This document shows positions 24,272 through 33,661 of a stretch of DNA of 64,000 nucleotides, piece by piece. Origin of the DNA: CAXMST01 sp032122625 (lineage in GTDB: Bacteria > Actinomycetota > Thermoleophilia > Solirubrobacterales > 70-9); assembly GCA_032122625.1 (NCBI GenBank), contig JAQBGG010000004.1:1-64000 (forward strand), read 5' to 3'. How positions within the stretch are numbered: position 1 is the stretch's first letter; each line of letters starts with the position of its first letter. The position numbers were made by a program, and so were the translations under genes. The notes beneath the pieces are model-generated. The model had not been told where the DNA came from. It did no database searches and saw only the letters and a program-made list of their open reading frames with translations.

Positions 24272-25288
24272 TCAGGCGATGATCGTCAGGGCGCCGGGAT
24301 CGAGCTCGAGGCGGAGCTCGCCGTGCTCGCCGATGTAGTCGCCGTCGACCTCGACGGGGAACGGGCGCCAGTTGCCGTCCTGATCGCGTGAGAGCGACTC
24401 GATCCGCGCCTCGGCGATTCCCGAGTAGTGCTCGATCTGGCGGCTCTGGGTGGCGCTCCAGGAGGGGTTGAGAATGCGGGCCGCGATCCCCGGCACGTCG
24501 CGCTGGCGGGCGCGCTTCAGCACCCCCAGCGAGAGGCTGCCCGAGTCGAGGGAGACGTCCTCGCAGATCCTGATCTCGGTGTTGCGGAAATAGGTAAAGG
24601 GATCGGAGTTCTGGCAGATCGCGGTGACGCCTTCGCTGTTGCCGTCGGCGGTCTCGATCCGCATCTGGATCGGGTTGCGCAGGTAGCGAGCGTAGAAGCC
24701 GCGGATCGCAGCGTAGGTGTAGAAATAGGGCCCGACTCGGGCCTTGAGGCGGGGGCGGGAGTCGACCCGCGCGGCCGCGGTGGCGTCGAGGCCGGCGCCG
24801 CAGGCGAAGACGAAGTGGCGGCCGTTGGCGAGTCCGAGGTCGATCTTGCGCGGCTCGAAGCGGTCGGCCACCGAAAGCAGATGCTCGGTCGCGTCGACGA
24901 CATCGTTGGGAATCCCGAGCGTGCGGCAGACGACGTTGGTCGAGCCACCGGGCAGCACTGAGACGGGGATGTCGGTGCCCGCGAGGCCGTTGGCGACCTC
25001 GTTCAGAGTGCCGTCGCCGCCGAACGCGACAACGACGTCATAGCCGCCGTCGATCGCCTCGCGGCCGATTTCGGTGGCGTGGTTCTGGGCCTCGGTTGTG
25101 ACCGCCTCGACGTCGTAGCGACCCTGCAGCGCGTAGACGACGAGGTTCTTGAGCCTGTCGGAGACGGTCGTCGCGTAGGGGTTGACGATGATCAGCATCC
25201 GCTTCTTCAGCGGCCGCTCGCCGGTCGCGGCGCCGTCGGCCGAGGCCAGTGGGCGCGCGGGGGCATCGGCTGAAGCAGGGGGGTTCAC
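24272..25288 (-). CDS. Diacylglycerol kinase family lipid kinase
   Basis: A 338-residue member of the DagK/YegS/LCB5 family, which phosphorylates diacylglycerol or related lipids at the membrane. The nucleotide-binding segment VVAFGGDGTLNEVANGL is intact, as is the preceding IIVNPYATTVSD strand-loop and the VLPGGSTNVVCRTLGIP segment. The start is a GTG with a leaderless promoter. The first 28 residues (Ala/Pro/Asp-rich) precede the domain. In mycobacteria such kinases serve phospholipid or mannolipid synthesis; the adjacent phosphohexomutase is compatible with a lipid-glycan link, but that is inference. Confidence 0.85.
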   Translation of the reverse strand: MNPPASADAPARPLASADGAATGERPLKKRMLIIVNPYATTVSDRLKNLVVYALQGRYDVEAVTTEAQNHATEIGREAIDGGYDVVVAFGGDGTLNEVANGLAGTDIPVSVLPGGSTNVVCRTLGIPNDVVDATEHLLSVADRFEPRKIDLGLANGRHFVFACGAGLDATAAARVDSRPRLKARVGPYFYTYAAIRGFYARYLRNPIQMRIETADGNSEGVTAICQNSDPFTYFRNTEIRICEDVSLDSGSLSLGVLKRARQRDVPGIAARILNPSWSATQSRQIEHYSGIAEARIESLSRDQDGNWRPFPVEVDGDYIGEHGELRLELDPGALTIIA

Positions 25289-25294
25289 CGCTCG

Positions 25295-25300
25295 ATCCTA
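25295..25300 (-). promoter_or_regulatory. Leaderless -10 element (TAGGAT) for the lipid kinase
   Basis: On the minus strand TAGGAT, 6 nt, then GTG at 25288. It shows that the kinase gene is also expressed separately from the phosphohexomutase gene 31 nt upstream. Confidence 0.5.
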
Positions 25301-25319
25301 AACCGCCGCCCCGGCCCGG

Positions 25320-26717
25320 TTACCCAGCCCGGATGAACTCGAGCATCTGGTCCCGCTTCGTTTCCATGTCCTCGCGGGAGATCAGCGACTCCAGGTTGAG
25401 CCGGAGCAGCGGCTCGGTGTTCGAAGGCCGGACGTTGAAGTGCCAGTCCTCGTAGTCGACCGAGACACCGTCGAGCCAGCTGATCTCGGCGTCGGGGTGG
25501 GCCGCGGCGATCTCCTTCATCTTCCCCTCCTGGTCCCCGACCTCGGAGTTGATCTCGCCGCTGATGAAGTACTTGGCGCGCAGATCGCCTACCAGTGCCG
25601 AGAGCGGCCGGCCCTCACGGCTGAGCAGCTCGAGCACGAGCAGCGCCGGGATCGCGCCGCTGTCGGCGTTGTAGAACTCGCGGAAGTAGTAGTGGCCCGA
25701 TACCTCGCCGGCGAAGGCGGCGCCCTGCTCGCGCATCGCCCGTTTCATGAACGCGTGGCCGACGCGGTTGATGTGAGCGGTGCCGCCATGTGCGCTGACC
25801 GTGTCGGGGACGGCGCGGCTGGCGCGGAGGTCGTAGAGGATGTCGGCGCCGGGTTCCTTGGCGAGGATCAGCTTCGCTAGCAGCGCCGTGAGGAAGTCGC
25901 CGTCGACGAACTCACCGGCGTCGTCGATGAAGAAGCAGCGGTCGGCGTCGCCGTCCCAGGCGATACCAATATCCGCTCCTTCGGCCTTGACCTTGTCGAT
26001 GATGAACTGCCGGTTCTCGGGCAACAGCGGATTCGGCTCGTGGTCGGGGAAGTTGCCGTCCGGGGTCCAGTAGGTCGCGATCAGCTCGATCGGCAGCGTC
26101 TCCAGGAGCGGGCCGACCATTACGCCCGCCATGCCGTTGCCGCCATCGACGACGACCTTCATCGGCTTGATCGAGCCGGCCTCGACGAAGCTCATCGCCC
26201 GTTGACGGAACTCCTCGGCGATCTCCCCCCGCTCGACGCTGCCGCCGCCGGGGGCCTCGCCGAGGCCGGCGAGGATCAGCTCTCGGACGCGGAGGATGCC
26301 GGTCTCACCGGAGAGCGCCAACGCCCCCTCCTGGACGAGCTTGACGCCGGTATAGGCCTTCGGGTTGTGCGAGGCGGTGATCATCGCCCCCCCGTCGAGA
26401 TCGCGGGCGCCGACCGCCAGGTACAGCATCTCGGTTCCGACCATCCCGACATCGAGCACCGAGGCGCCCTCGGCGACGAGGCCGTCGCGGACGGCGTCGG
26501 CCATCTCAGGCGCCTGCAGGCGCATGTCGCGGCCGACGCCGACGGTCAGCTCGGAGGGCTGCTTTTCGCGCAGCTCGCCCAGCACCCGAGCGAAGGCGCG
26601 GCCGACCAGGTAGTTGGTGGTCGCGTCCATCTCGTCCCCGTAGAGGCCGCGTATGTCGTAGGCCTTGAAGATTCCCTCGGTGACCGAACCCGGTCCGCCG
26701 TTGCTTTTCTCACTCAT
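25320..26717 (-). CDS. manB: Phosphomannomutase/phosphoglucomutase
   Basis: A 465-residue alpha-D-phosphohexomutase interconverting hexose 1- and 6-phosphates for GDP-mannose or other sugar nucleotides. Catalytic Ser116 lies in TASHNPK; the magnesium loop is WDGDADRCFF; sugar specificity loop GEVSGHYYFREF; phosphate loop RPSNTEPLLR near the C-terminus. Length and motif order are normal. Its ATG overlaps the end of the upstream HIT gene by 8 nt, so the two are coupled. The GEVSGH loop is shared by dual mannose/glucose enzymes, so exact specificity is open. Confidence 0.93.
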   Translation of the reverse strand: MSEKSNGGPGSVTEGIFKAYDIRGLYGDEMDATTNYLVGRAFARVLGELREKQPSELTVGVGRDMRLQAPEMADAVRDGLVAEGASVLDVGMVGTEMLYLAVGARDLDGGAMITASHNPKAYTGVKLVQEGALALSGETGILRVRELILAGLGEAPGGGSVERGEIAEEFRQRAMSFVEAGSIKPMKVVVDGGNGMAGVMVGPLLETLPIELIATYWTPDGNFPDHEPNPLLPENRQFIIDKVKAEGADIGIAWDGDADRCFFIDDAGEFVDGDFLTALLAKLILAKEPGADILYDLRASRAVPDTVSAHGGTAHINRVGHAFMKRAMREQGAAFAGEVSGHYYFREFYNADSGAIPALLVLELLSREGRPLSALVGDLRAKYFISGEINSEVGDQEGKMKEIAAAHPDAEISWLDGVSVDYEDWHFNVRPSNTEPLLRLNLESLISREDMETKRDQMLEFIRAG

Positions 26718-27201
26718 GCTTGAAACCTCCCAGTAGGGCGTCGTAGCTCTCTTCCAGCGACTGCGGCATCACCCTGGTGTCGGCGACCACCGGCATGTAG
26801 TTGTTGTCGCCGGCCCAGCGGGGGACGACGTGAAGATGGATGTGGCCCTCGACCCCGGCGCCGGCGACGCGGCCCTGGTTGACGCCGATGTTGAAGCCTT
26901 CGGGACTGTAGATGTCCTCGAGCGTGCTCATCGCCCGCTGAGCGAGCGCCATCATCTCGGCTATCACCTCGGGCGCGATCTCCTGCATCTTGCCGATGTG
27001 CTCGAACGGCGCCACCATCAAGTGGCCGTTCGTGTAAGGGTAGAGATTGAGGATCACGAAGCAGCGGTCGCCGCGGTGGACGATCAGGGTCTCGCGATCA
27101 TCCCCCAGATTGGGCTTGGCGCAAAAAATGCACTCGTCTTGGTTGCTTGCGTTCTTCACGTAGCGGAGGCGCCAGGGCGCCCAGATCCGGTGCTTGGACA
27201 T
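26710..27201 (-). CDS. HIT family protein, Ap4A phosphorylase-like
   Basis: A 163-residue histidine-triad protein opening with RIWAPWRLRYVKNA, the signature of the actinobacterial HIT/Ap4A phosphorylase group. It contains CIFCAK, NLYPYTNGHLMVAP and the triad region EGHIHLHVVPRW. Members cleave diadenosine polyphosphates. It heads the minus-strand cluster with the phosphohexomutase. A TAGGAT (27215-27210) lies 8 nt before the ATG, suggesting a near-leaderless message. Confidence 0.9.
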   Translation of the reverse strand: MSKHRIWAPWRLRYVKNASNQDECIFCAKPNLGDDRETLIVHRGDRCFVILNLYPYTNGHLMVAPFEHIGKMQEIAPEVIAEMMALAQRAMSTLEDIYSPEGFNIGVNQGRVAGAGVEGHIHLHVVPRWAGDNNYMPVVADTRVMPQSLEESYDALLGGFKHE

Positions 27202-27286
27202 CCGCGCTCATCCTATTGACGCCTGTCGTGCGGCACGGGGGAGGGGGTGCAGTCACGGCGCCTCGACACGGTGTCGAGCCGCCGCC

Positions 27287-27292
27287 TATCCT
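27287..27292 (+). promoter_or_regulatory. Leaderless -10 element (TATCCT) for the desaturase
   Basis: TATCCT, 7 nt, then GTG at 27300. It decides the start of the desaturase against the longer upstream frame. Confidence 0.55.
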
Positions 27293-27299
27293 TCCTCGC

Positions 27300-28223
27300 G
27301 TGGCGACGGCCGGACAGCGGCAGGGGCATGGATCGGCCGCCCCGCGGGCTCGGCTCCCCGACCCGGGGGTGGGCATCCCGGCCTTGGCCTGGCCCACGGT
27401 CGCCCTGTTCATCGCGGCGCTGGCACTGCTTGCAGCCTCGACCGCCCTGGCGTTGGCGGGCGCGATCCCCTACGCGCTTGCGATTCCGTTGAACGCCGTC
27501 GCCAACTACATGTTCTTCACGGTGCTTCACGACGCCTCGCACCGGACGATCTCGACCCGTGACGCGGTCAACACGTGGTTCGGGCGGCTCAGCGCCCCGT
27601 TCCTGACGCCGTTGGCCTCCTACTCGGTCTTCCGCTTCATCCACATGCAGCATCACCGCTTCACCAATCACGACGTCGATGAGGACCCCGATGCCTACAC
27701 GTCGAACGGCCCGGCCTGGAGCTGGCCGCTGCGCTGGCTGACGCTCGACATTTACTACCTCGTCTTCTACCTGCCGAGGATCGGGTCTCGACCACAGCGC
27801 GAGCGGGTCGAGTTCGCAGTAACTGCGCTGCTGGTCGCGGCTGCGTTGGTTGCGTTCACGGTCGCCGCGGGGATCGGCGCGCTGCTCTTGCTGATCGTCC
27901 TGCCGACTCGGCTCAACGTCGCATTCCTCGGCTTCGCCTTCGACTGGCTGCCCCATCACGGAATCAAGTACACGCCCGAAGAGGACAAGGCGAAGACGAC
28001 CCGTAACCGGATCGGCCTCGAGTGGCTGATGACGCCGGCGCTGCTCTACCAGAACTACCACCTGGTGCATCACATGCATCCCCTGATCCCGTTCTACCGG
28101 TACCTCGTTACCTGGCGTCGCAACGAACGCGAGTACCTCGAGCGCGATCCGCCGCTGGTGACTGTCACCGGCCGCGAGCTCGACGTAGCCGAATACCGTC
28201 GGGTGCGGGGACTGCCCGACTGA
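27300..28223 (+). CDS. Membrane fatty acid desaturase-like di-iron protein
   Basis: A 307-residue integral membrane protein with the three histidine boxes of the desaturase/hydroxylase superfamily: HDASHRT, HMQHHRF and HLVHHMHP. Four or more hydrophobic segments surround them (for example PTVALFIAALALLAAST). The spacing and the GIKYTPEED and TTRNRIGLEWL segments recall beta-carotene hydroxylase-like or fatty acid desaturase-like enzymes. The frame is open further upstream, but the GTG at 27300 is supported by the leaderless promoter. Substrate uncertain between lipid and carotenoid. Confidence 0.82.
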   Translation: MATAGQRQGHGSAAPRARLPDPGVGIPALAWPTVALFIAALALLAASTALALAGAIPYALAIPLNAVANYMFFTVLHDASHRTISTRDAVNTWFGRLSAPFLTPLASYSVFRFIHMQHHRFTNHDVDEDPDAYTSNGPAWSWPLRWLTLDIYYLVFYLPRIGSRPQRERVEFAVTALLVAAALVAFTVAAGIGALLLLIVLPTRLNVAFLGFAFDWLPHHGIKYTPEEDKAKTTRNRIGLEWLMTPALLYQNYHLVHHMHPLIPFYRYLVTWRRNEREYLERDPPLVTVTGRELDVAEYRRVRGLPD

Positions 28224-28274
28224 GCGTCGCGACCGCCGGCAGCCGAGAGGAGCCGGTTGCTACGGTGCCCGCCG

Positions 28275-30380
28275 ATGCGCAGGCTGATCACTCTCCCCGC
28301 AGGTAGAAAGGCCCGCTTCGCGGTCGTCGCCGCCTGGCTGATCGCGATCTTCGCAATCCTCGGCGCCAACCTGCCCGGCAAGTTCGCCGACGCCGAGAAC
28401 AACGAGTCCTCCTCCTACCTCCCGGGCGACGCCGAATCGACGCTCGCCCTGGAGCAGACCGAGAAGCTGACCGACGGCGAGCAGGCCGCGATCGTGATCG
28501 TCTACCGCCGCGAAGGCGGCCTGACCGCGGCCGACAAGGCCCAGATCAAGGCTGATGTCGCGACGTTGAACCAGGATGTCTCCGGGGTTTCGGAACCGTT
28601 CCGGCTTGGCCAGCGCTCGCAGGACGGCTCGGCCGTGCTCGTCTTCTCGAGCATCGAGGCCACCGGCGAGGCCGACGATCTGCTCGATCCCGTTTCCGCG
28701 GTCCGCGACGTTGTCAGCACCGACAACTACGGCGAGCAGGGCGCCCTGCAGGTCGCTGTCAGCGGGCCGGCCGGCTACTCGGCCGACGCGGTCGAGGTCT
28801 TCGAGTCGATCAACGGGACCTTGTTCGCCGCCGCCTTCGGACTCGTCTTCATCCTCCTGATCCTGATCTACCGCTCGCCGATCCTGCTCTGGTTCCCCCT
28901 GCTCGCGGTCGGCTTCGCCGAGATCGGCACCCGGGCGATCGGCTTCGGGCTGACCGAGGCGGGGGTGACGGTCAACGGACAGTCCTCCTCGATCCTCTCG
29001 GTACTCGTCCTGGGCGCGGGCACCGACTACGCGTTGCTGCTGATCGCCAGGTATCGCGAGGAGCTCCGTCGCCAGGAAAACCGTGAGGCATCGATGCGGG
29101 TCGCGCTGCGGACCGCGGGCCCGGCGATCCTCGCCTCGGGCGGCACCGTGATCGCGGCGTTGCTCTGTCTCAGCCTCGCCGACCTCAACTCGACCGCGAG
29201 TCTCGGGCCGATCGGCGCGATCGGGATCGCCACCGCGATGCTGGCGATGCTCACCTTCCTGCCGGCGTTGCTGGTGATTGCCCCGCGCTTCGTCTTCTGG
29301 CCGCGCGTCCCGCACGTCGGCGACGAGGGTACCGACGCCACACACGGCCCCTGGCGCCGACTCGGCGAACGGATCGCGGTCCGTCCTCGCCGGGTCTGGG
29401 CGGGGACCTTCGCCGTCCTTTTGGTGATGGCGGCGGGAACGCTCGCCTTCGATGACGGGCTGACCTCGGCCAACGGCTTCCGCGACGAGGTCGAGGCGGT
29501 CGAGGGCCAGCGGCTGATCGCGGCGTCGTTCCCCGGCGGCGCCAACGCTCCGACCGAAATCGTCGTCGATGATCCGGCCCGCGTCGAGCAGGTAGCGAGT
29601 GCCGTCGCCGCGATCGACGGCGTCGCCACCGTCGGGCCCGCCTTCGATTCGCAGGGCGAGCCGGTGGCGGGTCCGGAGGGCGTCCTGCTCAACGCGATTC
29701 TCGAGCCGGACGCCTACTCGACCGAGGCCTTCGATCTGATCCCCGGGGTTCGGTCCGCGGCCCGGGAGGCCGGTGGCGAGGGTGTGCTGGTCGGCGGCGG
29801 CTCGGCCGTCGAGCGTGACATCCGCACGGCGACCGAGCGCGACCTGAAGCTGATCGTGCCGCTCGTTCTGATCGTTGTCGCGCTGATCCTGATCCTGCTG
29901 TTGAGGGCGATCGCCGCACCGCTGCTCTTGATCGGCACCGTCGTCGTCAGCTTCTTTGCGGCTCTCGGTGTGGGGGTCCTCGTCTCCGACCTGATCTTTG
30001 GCTTCCCCGGGGCCGACCCCGGCCTACCGCTCTTTGCCTTCGTCTTCCTCGTTGCGCTGGGCATCGACTACAACATCTTCCTCATGGCCCGCGTCCGCGA
30101 GGAGACGCTCCAGCACGGTGCCAGGGAGGGAATGCTCCGCGGGCTCGCCGTCACCGGTGGCGTCATCACCTCCGCTGGGATCGTGCTGGCCGGCACCTTC
30201 TCGGTGCTCGCCGTCCTGCCTCTGGTCTTCCTCACCCAGCTGGGCTTCACCGTTGCCTTCGGCGTGCTGCTCGATACCTTCCTCGTTCGCTCGGTCCTGG
30301 TTCCGGCGCTGACGTTCGACATCGGCCCGAAGATCTGGTGGCCCTCCTCGCTCGCCGAGGAAACCGAGCGCGATGAGTGA
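28275..30380 (+). CDS. MMPL family RND transporter
   Basis: A 701-residue membrane protein with two repeats of one membrane segment, a soluble domain and five membrane segments. Family motifs include VLGAGTDYALLLIARYREEL in the first half and FLVALGIDYNIFLMARVREE in the second, which hold the proton-relay Asp-Tyr pairs. MMPL proteins export lipids, siderophores or drugs. The ATG at 28275 is 8 nt after TACGGT. Its last 8 nt overlap a 59-residue membrane protein gene. Confidence 0.93.
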   Translation: MRRLITLPAGRKARFAVVAAWLIAIFAILGANLPGKFADAENNESSSYLPGDAESTLALEQTEKLTDGEQAAIVIVYRREGGLTAADKAQIKADVATLNQDVSGVSEPFRLGQRSQDGSAVLVFSSIEATGEADDLLDPVSAVRDVVSTDNYGEQGALQVAVSGPAGYSADAVEVFESINGTLFAAAFGLVFILLILIYRSPILLWFPLLAVGFAEIGTRAIGFGLTEAGVTVNGQSSSILSVLVLGAGTDYALLLIARYREELRRQENREASMRVALRTAGPAILASGGTVIAALLCLSLADLNSTASLGPIGAIGIATAMLAMLTFLPALLVIAPRFVFWPRVPHVGDEGTDATHGPWRRLGERIAVRPRRVWAGTFAVLLVMAAGTLAFDDGLTSANGFRDEVEAVEGQRLIAASFPGGANAPTEIVVDDPARVEQVASAVAAIDGVATVGPAFDSQGEPVAGPEGVLLNAILEPDAYSTEAFDLIPGVRSAAREAGGEGVLVGGGSAVERDIRTATERDLKLIVPLVLIVVALILILLLRAIAAPLLLIGTVVVSFFAALGVGVLVSDLIFGFPGADPGLPLFAFVFLVALGIDYNIFLMARVREETLQHGAREGMLRGLAVTGGVITSAGIVLAGTFSVLAVLPLVFLTQLGFTVAFGVLLDTFLVRSVLVPALTFDIGPKIWWPSSLAEETERDE

Positions 30381-30552
30381 CGCGACCAAAGCGGTGCTGA
30401 TCGCCGGGGGCATCGGCCTGGTGGTGCTGCTCGTGCCGCTGGCGCTGTTTGCCGCGGGGGTGATCAACGGCGGTGGCGTCCTCGTTCTTCAAGGGCTGGC
30501 GCTCGGCGGGGTCTACCTGCTGGCCGTGACGCTCCGCAATCGTCGTGACTAG
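30373..30552 (+). CDS. 59-residue membrane protein coupled to the MMPL gene
   Basis: A short gene starting at ATG 30373, inside the last codons of the MMPL gene, and ending at TAG 30550-30552. The product has two hydrophobic segments (AVLIAGGIGLVVLLVPLALF and VLQGLALGGVYLLAV) and a short basic end (RNRRD). The 8-nt overlap implies translational coupling, so it may be a small partner of the transporter. Its stop codon overlaps the stop of the MOSC gene on the other strand by two bases. No family recognised. Confidence 0.65.
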   Translation: MSDATKAVLIAGGIGLVVLLVPLALFAAGVINGGGVLVLQGLALGGVYLLAVTLRNRRD

Positions 30553-31211
30553 GACGGCTCTCCGTCGTCGGGCAGCCGGCCTTCCGCCCAGCGACGCCAC
30601 TGGGCCGACAGCGCCTCGGCGGCGAGCAGCTGCGGGATCGGGTCGCGCTCGCCAACAGCGACGCGGCTCATCAGTTCAATCGTCGCCTCGTGTTTGGGCC
30701 TCGAGGTGACCTCGATCGAGTCGCCGGCGCCGATCTCGCCCTCTTCGATGATCCGCAGATAGGCGCCCGGGCGCAGCGCCTTGGCAAAGCGCTTGAGGAA
30801 CCCGGGATCTCCCATCTTGTGGCTGAACTTGCTGCACGGCTGGCGTGGCTCGGAGACCTCTAACAGCGCCTCGCCGATCCGCCAGCGCTCGCCGATCAGG
30901 GCGCCGGTGACGTCGATCCCCGCCGTGGTCAGGTTCTCGCCGAACAGCCCTGGTTGCATCTGTTGCCCGAGCTCCTCCGCCCACCGGCGGTAGTCCTCGT
31001 CGGCGTAGGCATAGACGGCTTTGTCGTAGCCGCCGTGGACCTCGTAGTCGGCCTGGCGGTCGGTGCCGACCTGGTTGTCGGCCACCATCACCCGGCCCTC
31101 GACCGGGTACTTGTAGATCCCCGTCTTCGTCGGCTCGCCGTTGAGCACGATCAGCCGCATCTTCGCGACGTTGACACTGAGCAGACGACCGATCGGCGGG
31201 GTTGGACTCAT
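30549..31211 (-). CDS. MOSC domain protein (YiiM-like)
   Basis: A 220-residue protein of the molybdenum-cofactor sulfurase C-terminal family. Landmarks: NQVGTDRQADYEVHGGYDKAVYAY (written in two parts: NQVGTDRQADYEVHGG, YDKAVYAY), FGENLTTAGID, and the conserved Cys in EPRQPCSKFSHKMG. YiiM-like members reduce N-hydroxylated purines and similar substrates with molybdopterin. The ATG at 31211 is 10 nt after TACGAT. It runs convergently into the MMPL-linked small gene. Confidence 0.9.
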   Translation of the reverse strand: MSPTPPIGRLLSVNVAKMRLIVLNGEPTKTGIYKYPVEGRVMVADNQVGTDRQADYEVHGGYDKAVYAYADEDYRRWAEELGQQMQPGLFGENLTTAGIDVTGALIGERWRIGEALLEVSEPRQPCSKFSHKMGDPGFLKRFAKALRPGAYLRIIEEGEIGAGDSIEVTSRPKHEATIELMSRVAVGERDPIPQLLAAEALSAQWRRWAEGRLPDDGEPS

Positions 31212-31243
31212 AACCCCGCCGATCGTAGCGGCCACCGGGGCGC

Positions 31244-33502
31244 TCAGGCCTCGAGCGGCTGCGGCTCCTCGACCGTTGATATTGCTCCGGCCTGCGGATC
31301 CTGCGGCCCCGCCTCGGCCCCGGTCCGCGGCAGCCATTCGAGGCTCCGCGGCAGATACCAGTTCCAGCGGCCGAGCAGCTTCATGCTCGCCGGCAGCAGG
31401 ACGCCACGGACGATCGTCGCATCGATCAGGATCGCGACGCCGAGGCCGACGCCGAACTGCTTGAACTCCAGTGACGAGAGGGTCGCGAAGATCGAGAAGA
31501 TCGCGACCATCACTATCGCCGCCGCCGTGACCACACCGGCCGTCGACTTGATTCCTTCGGCGACCGCATCGGATGTGCTCAAGCCCGACTCGTGGGCCTC
31601 TCGAATCCGGCTGATGATGAACACGTGGTAGTCCATCGAGAGCCCGAAGAGGACGACGAACAGGAACATCGGCAGCCAGGAGGCGATCGCCCCGTTCGAC
31701 TGGAAGCCGAGCAACGACTCCAGGTGCCCCTGCTGGAAGATCCAGACGACGACACCGTAGGCCGCTCCGACCGAGAGCAGGTTGAGGATGATCGCCTTGC
31801 CGGCGATCACGATCGAGCGGAAGGTGACCAACAGCAGCATGAAGGCGAAGGCGAGCACGAACGCCATCACGATCGGCATCCGCTGCTCCATCACCGTGCT
31901 GAAGTCGGCATTTCCGGCGGTGAACCCGGTGACGTTGGCCTCGACGCCGTCCAGGGCGCCGAAGGTCGCCGGCACGATCCCATCTCTGAGCTGATCGAGC
32001 GCCGCCTCCGAGCGCCTGTCGCTGCCGTCTCCGGCAAGCGGCACCGAGGCGCTGAGGACGCTGCCGTCGGGACTGCGGTCGACGGCGACCGGGCCGGGGA
32101 ACAGCTCGGGCCGCTCGGCCGTTCGTGTTTTGAATCCGCTCAGCGCCTCGCGCACGTCGGTCCGCTGGGCGTCGCCGGTCTCGACGACGACCTCGGCCGG
32201 AAGGCCGTTTCCCGGGAACGCTTCTTCGATCCGGTCGTAGGTCTGGACAACCGCGAGGTTCCTCGGCAGGGTCTCGACGCCGGGTATCGACAGCTTCAGG
32301 CCGGTGACGGGAATCGCCATCACGACCAGGGCCGACGCCGCCAGGCCGCCCCAGAGCAGCGGTCGGCGCAGGACCCGGTTGAGGATCGCCGACCAGCCGC
32401 GCGGCTCGCGGCCGGCCCGCTCACGGGGGGAACGCAGGAACGGGATCCGTCCCCGGTCAACCCTGTCGCCGAGCGTCGCCAGGACGGCGGGCAGCACCGT
32501 CAGTGAGCCAAGCACCGCCACGGCGACGACGAGGATCGTTCCGGTCGCGAAGGAGATGAAGATCGGATTGCCCGACAGGTACATGCCGGCCATCGCGATG
32601 ATCACGGTCAGGCCGCTGGCCAGCACGGCCCGTCCCGAGGTTGCGGCAGCCGCCTCGAGCGCGGCCCCCGAGTCACGCCCGGCAGCCCGCTCCTCGCGCT
32701 CGCGCCGCAGGTAGAACATCGAGTAGTCGACACCGACGGCGAGGCCGATCAGAAGGACGACCGAGCCGATCGCGTCATCGGCAGGCCAGATCTGGCTGAT
32801 CGGGGCGAGCAGTCCGAGCGTAGCGATCACCGCAGTCGCGGCGAGCAGTACCGGCACGAAGGCCGCGACCAGCGCGCCGAAGGCGATGATCAGGATGATC
32901 AGGGTGATCGGCAGCGAGGTGAACTCGGCCTTCTTGAAGTCGTTCTCGAAGGATTCACTGAGCTGTTTGTCGGCGCTCGCCCCGCCGAACTGCTCGATCC
33001 GGAAGTCCGGGCTCTCGGCGTCGAGGGTTGTGACCGTCTCCAGCGAGGGCGTGACCAGTGCGGCCGTATCGGCCTCTTGCGCTGCCTTCCTTCCCGCCGG
33101 CAGCTGCAGCTCGAACTCGACCAGCGCCGAGCCTCCATCGGCGGCGATTGCCCCCTGGGGGTCCGCGTAGGGGTCGCGCACGCGCTTCACGTTCTCGGTC
33201 GCGGCAAGTGCCTGCTCGACCTCGTTGACCTGGGCTCGGAACTCGGCCGAGCCCGCCTTCAGCGACTCGGACTGCACGAGCACCGTCTCGGCGCTGCGCT
33301 GTGGGAACGCTGCCGTGAGCGCGCGGTCGGCTGCCCCGGATTCGCCGCTGCCTGCCTCGGCGTCGGTCTGCGTCTGGGTGCCGATCGCGCCGCCGGCGAA
33401 CGTCGCCAGCACCACGAAGGCGATCCAGCCCGAGATCGCCGCCAGCCGGTGGCGGGCGCTCCAGCGCCCGGCGCGGGCCGCAAGTCCTTGCTTCTGTCTC
33501 AT
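31244..33502 (-). CDS. MMPL family RND transporter (second copy)
   Basis: A 752-residue transporter with the same two-repeat layout as the one at 28.3 kb. Motif regions are LLIGLAVGVDYSMFYLRRERE and FLFVVLFGLSMDYHVFIISRIRE, in each case with the Asp-Tyr pair. The GGAGGT ribosome site (minus strand, 33515-33510) lies 7 nt before the ATG at 33502, so the start is secure. It is only distantly related to the first MMPL protein, so recent duplication is unlikely. It follows corA on the same strand with a 159-nt gap. Confidence 0.93.
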   Translation of the reverse strand: MRQKQGLAARAGRWSARHRLAAISGWIAFVVLATFAGGAIGTQTQTDAEAGSGESGAADRALTAAFPQRSAETVLVQSESLKAGSAEFRAQVNEVEQALAATENVKRVRDPYADPQGAIAADGGSALVEFELQLPAGRKAAQEADTAALVTPSLETVTTLDAESPDFRIEQFGGASADKQLSESFENDFKKAEFTSLPITLIILIIAFGALVAAFVPVLLAATAVIATLGLLAPISQIWPADDAIGSVVLLIGLAVGVDYSMFYLRREREERAAGRDSGAALEAAAATSGRAVLASGLTVIIAMAGMYLSGNPIFISFATGTILVVAVAVLGSLTVLPAVLATLGDRVDRGRIPFLRSPRERAGREPRGWSAILNRVLRRPLLWGGLAASALVVMAIPVTGLKLSIPGVETLPRNLAVVQTYDRIEEAFPGNGLPAEVVVETGDAQRTDVREALSGFKTRTAERPELFPGPVAVDRSPDGSVLSASVPLAGDGSDRRSEAALDQLRDGIVPATFGALDGVEANVTGFTAGNADFSTVMEQRMPIVMAFVLAFAFMLLLVTFRSIVIAGKAIILNLLSVGAAYGVVVWIFQQGHLESLLGFQSNGAIASWLPMFLFVVLFGLSMDYHVFIISRIREAHESGLSTSDAVAEGIKSTAGVVTAAAIVMVAIFSIFATLSSLEFKQFGVGLGVAILIDATIVRGVLLPASMKLLGRWNWYLPRSLEWLPRTGAEAGPQDPQAGAISTVEEPQPLEA

Positions 33503-33661
33503 CGTCGTTACCTCCGTCGTTGCCTGATTGGGACGCAATCGGCGACGTATCGCCGCGCGTTGCGGCAAGGATCGGTGCTGCGGGACAGCCGCACAATCCG
33601 GAATCACCCCTATGGAGCCCTCGATAGCCGCCGGGGTGGAGCCCGGGTCGGGGCCGGTTGG

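Noticed and set aside
27147..27299. Longer desaturase start upstream
   Set aside because: The extra 51 residues are Arg/Gly-rich, overlap the divergent HIT gene, and lack a promoter; GTG 27300 has a leaderless promoter.
27300..33502. The two MMPL genes as a recent duplication or composite mobile element
   Set aside because: The proteins are only distantly similar, on opposite strands, with no flanking repeats or transposase.
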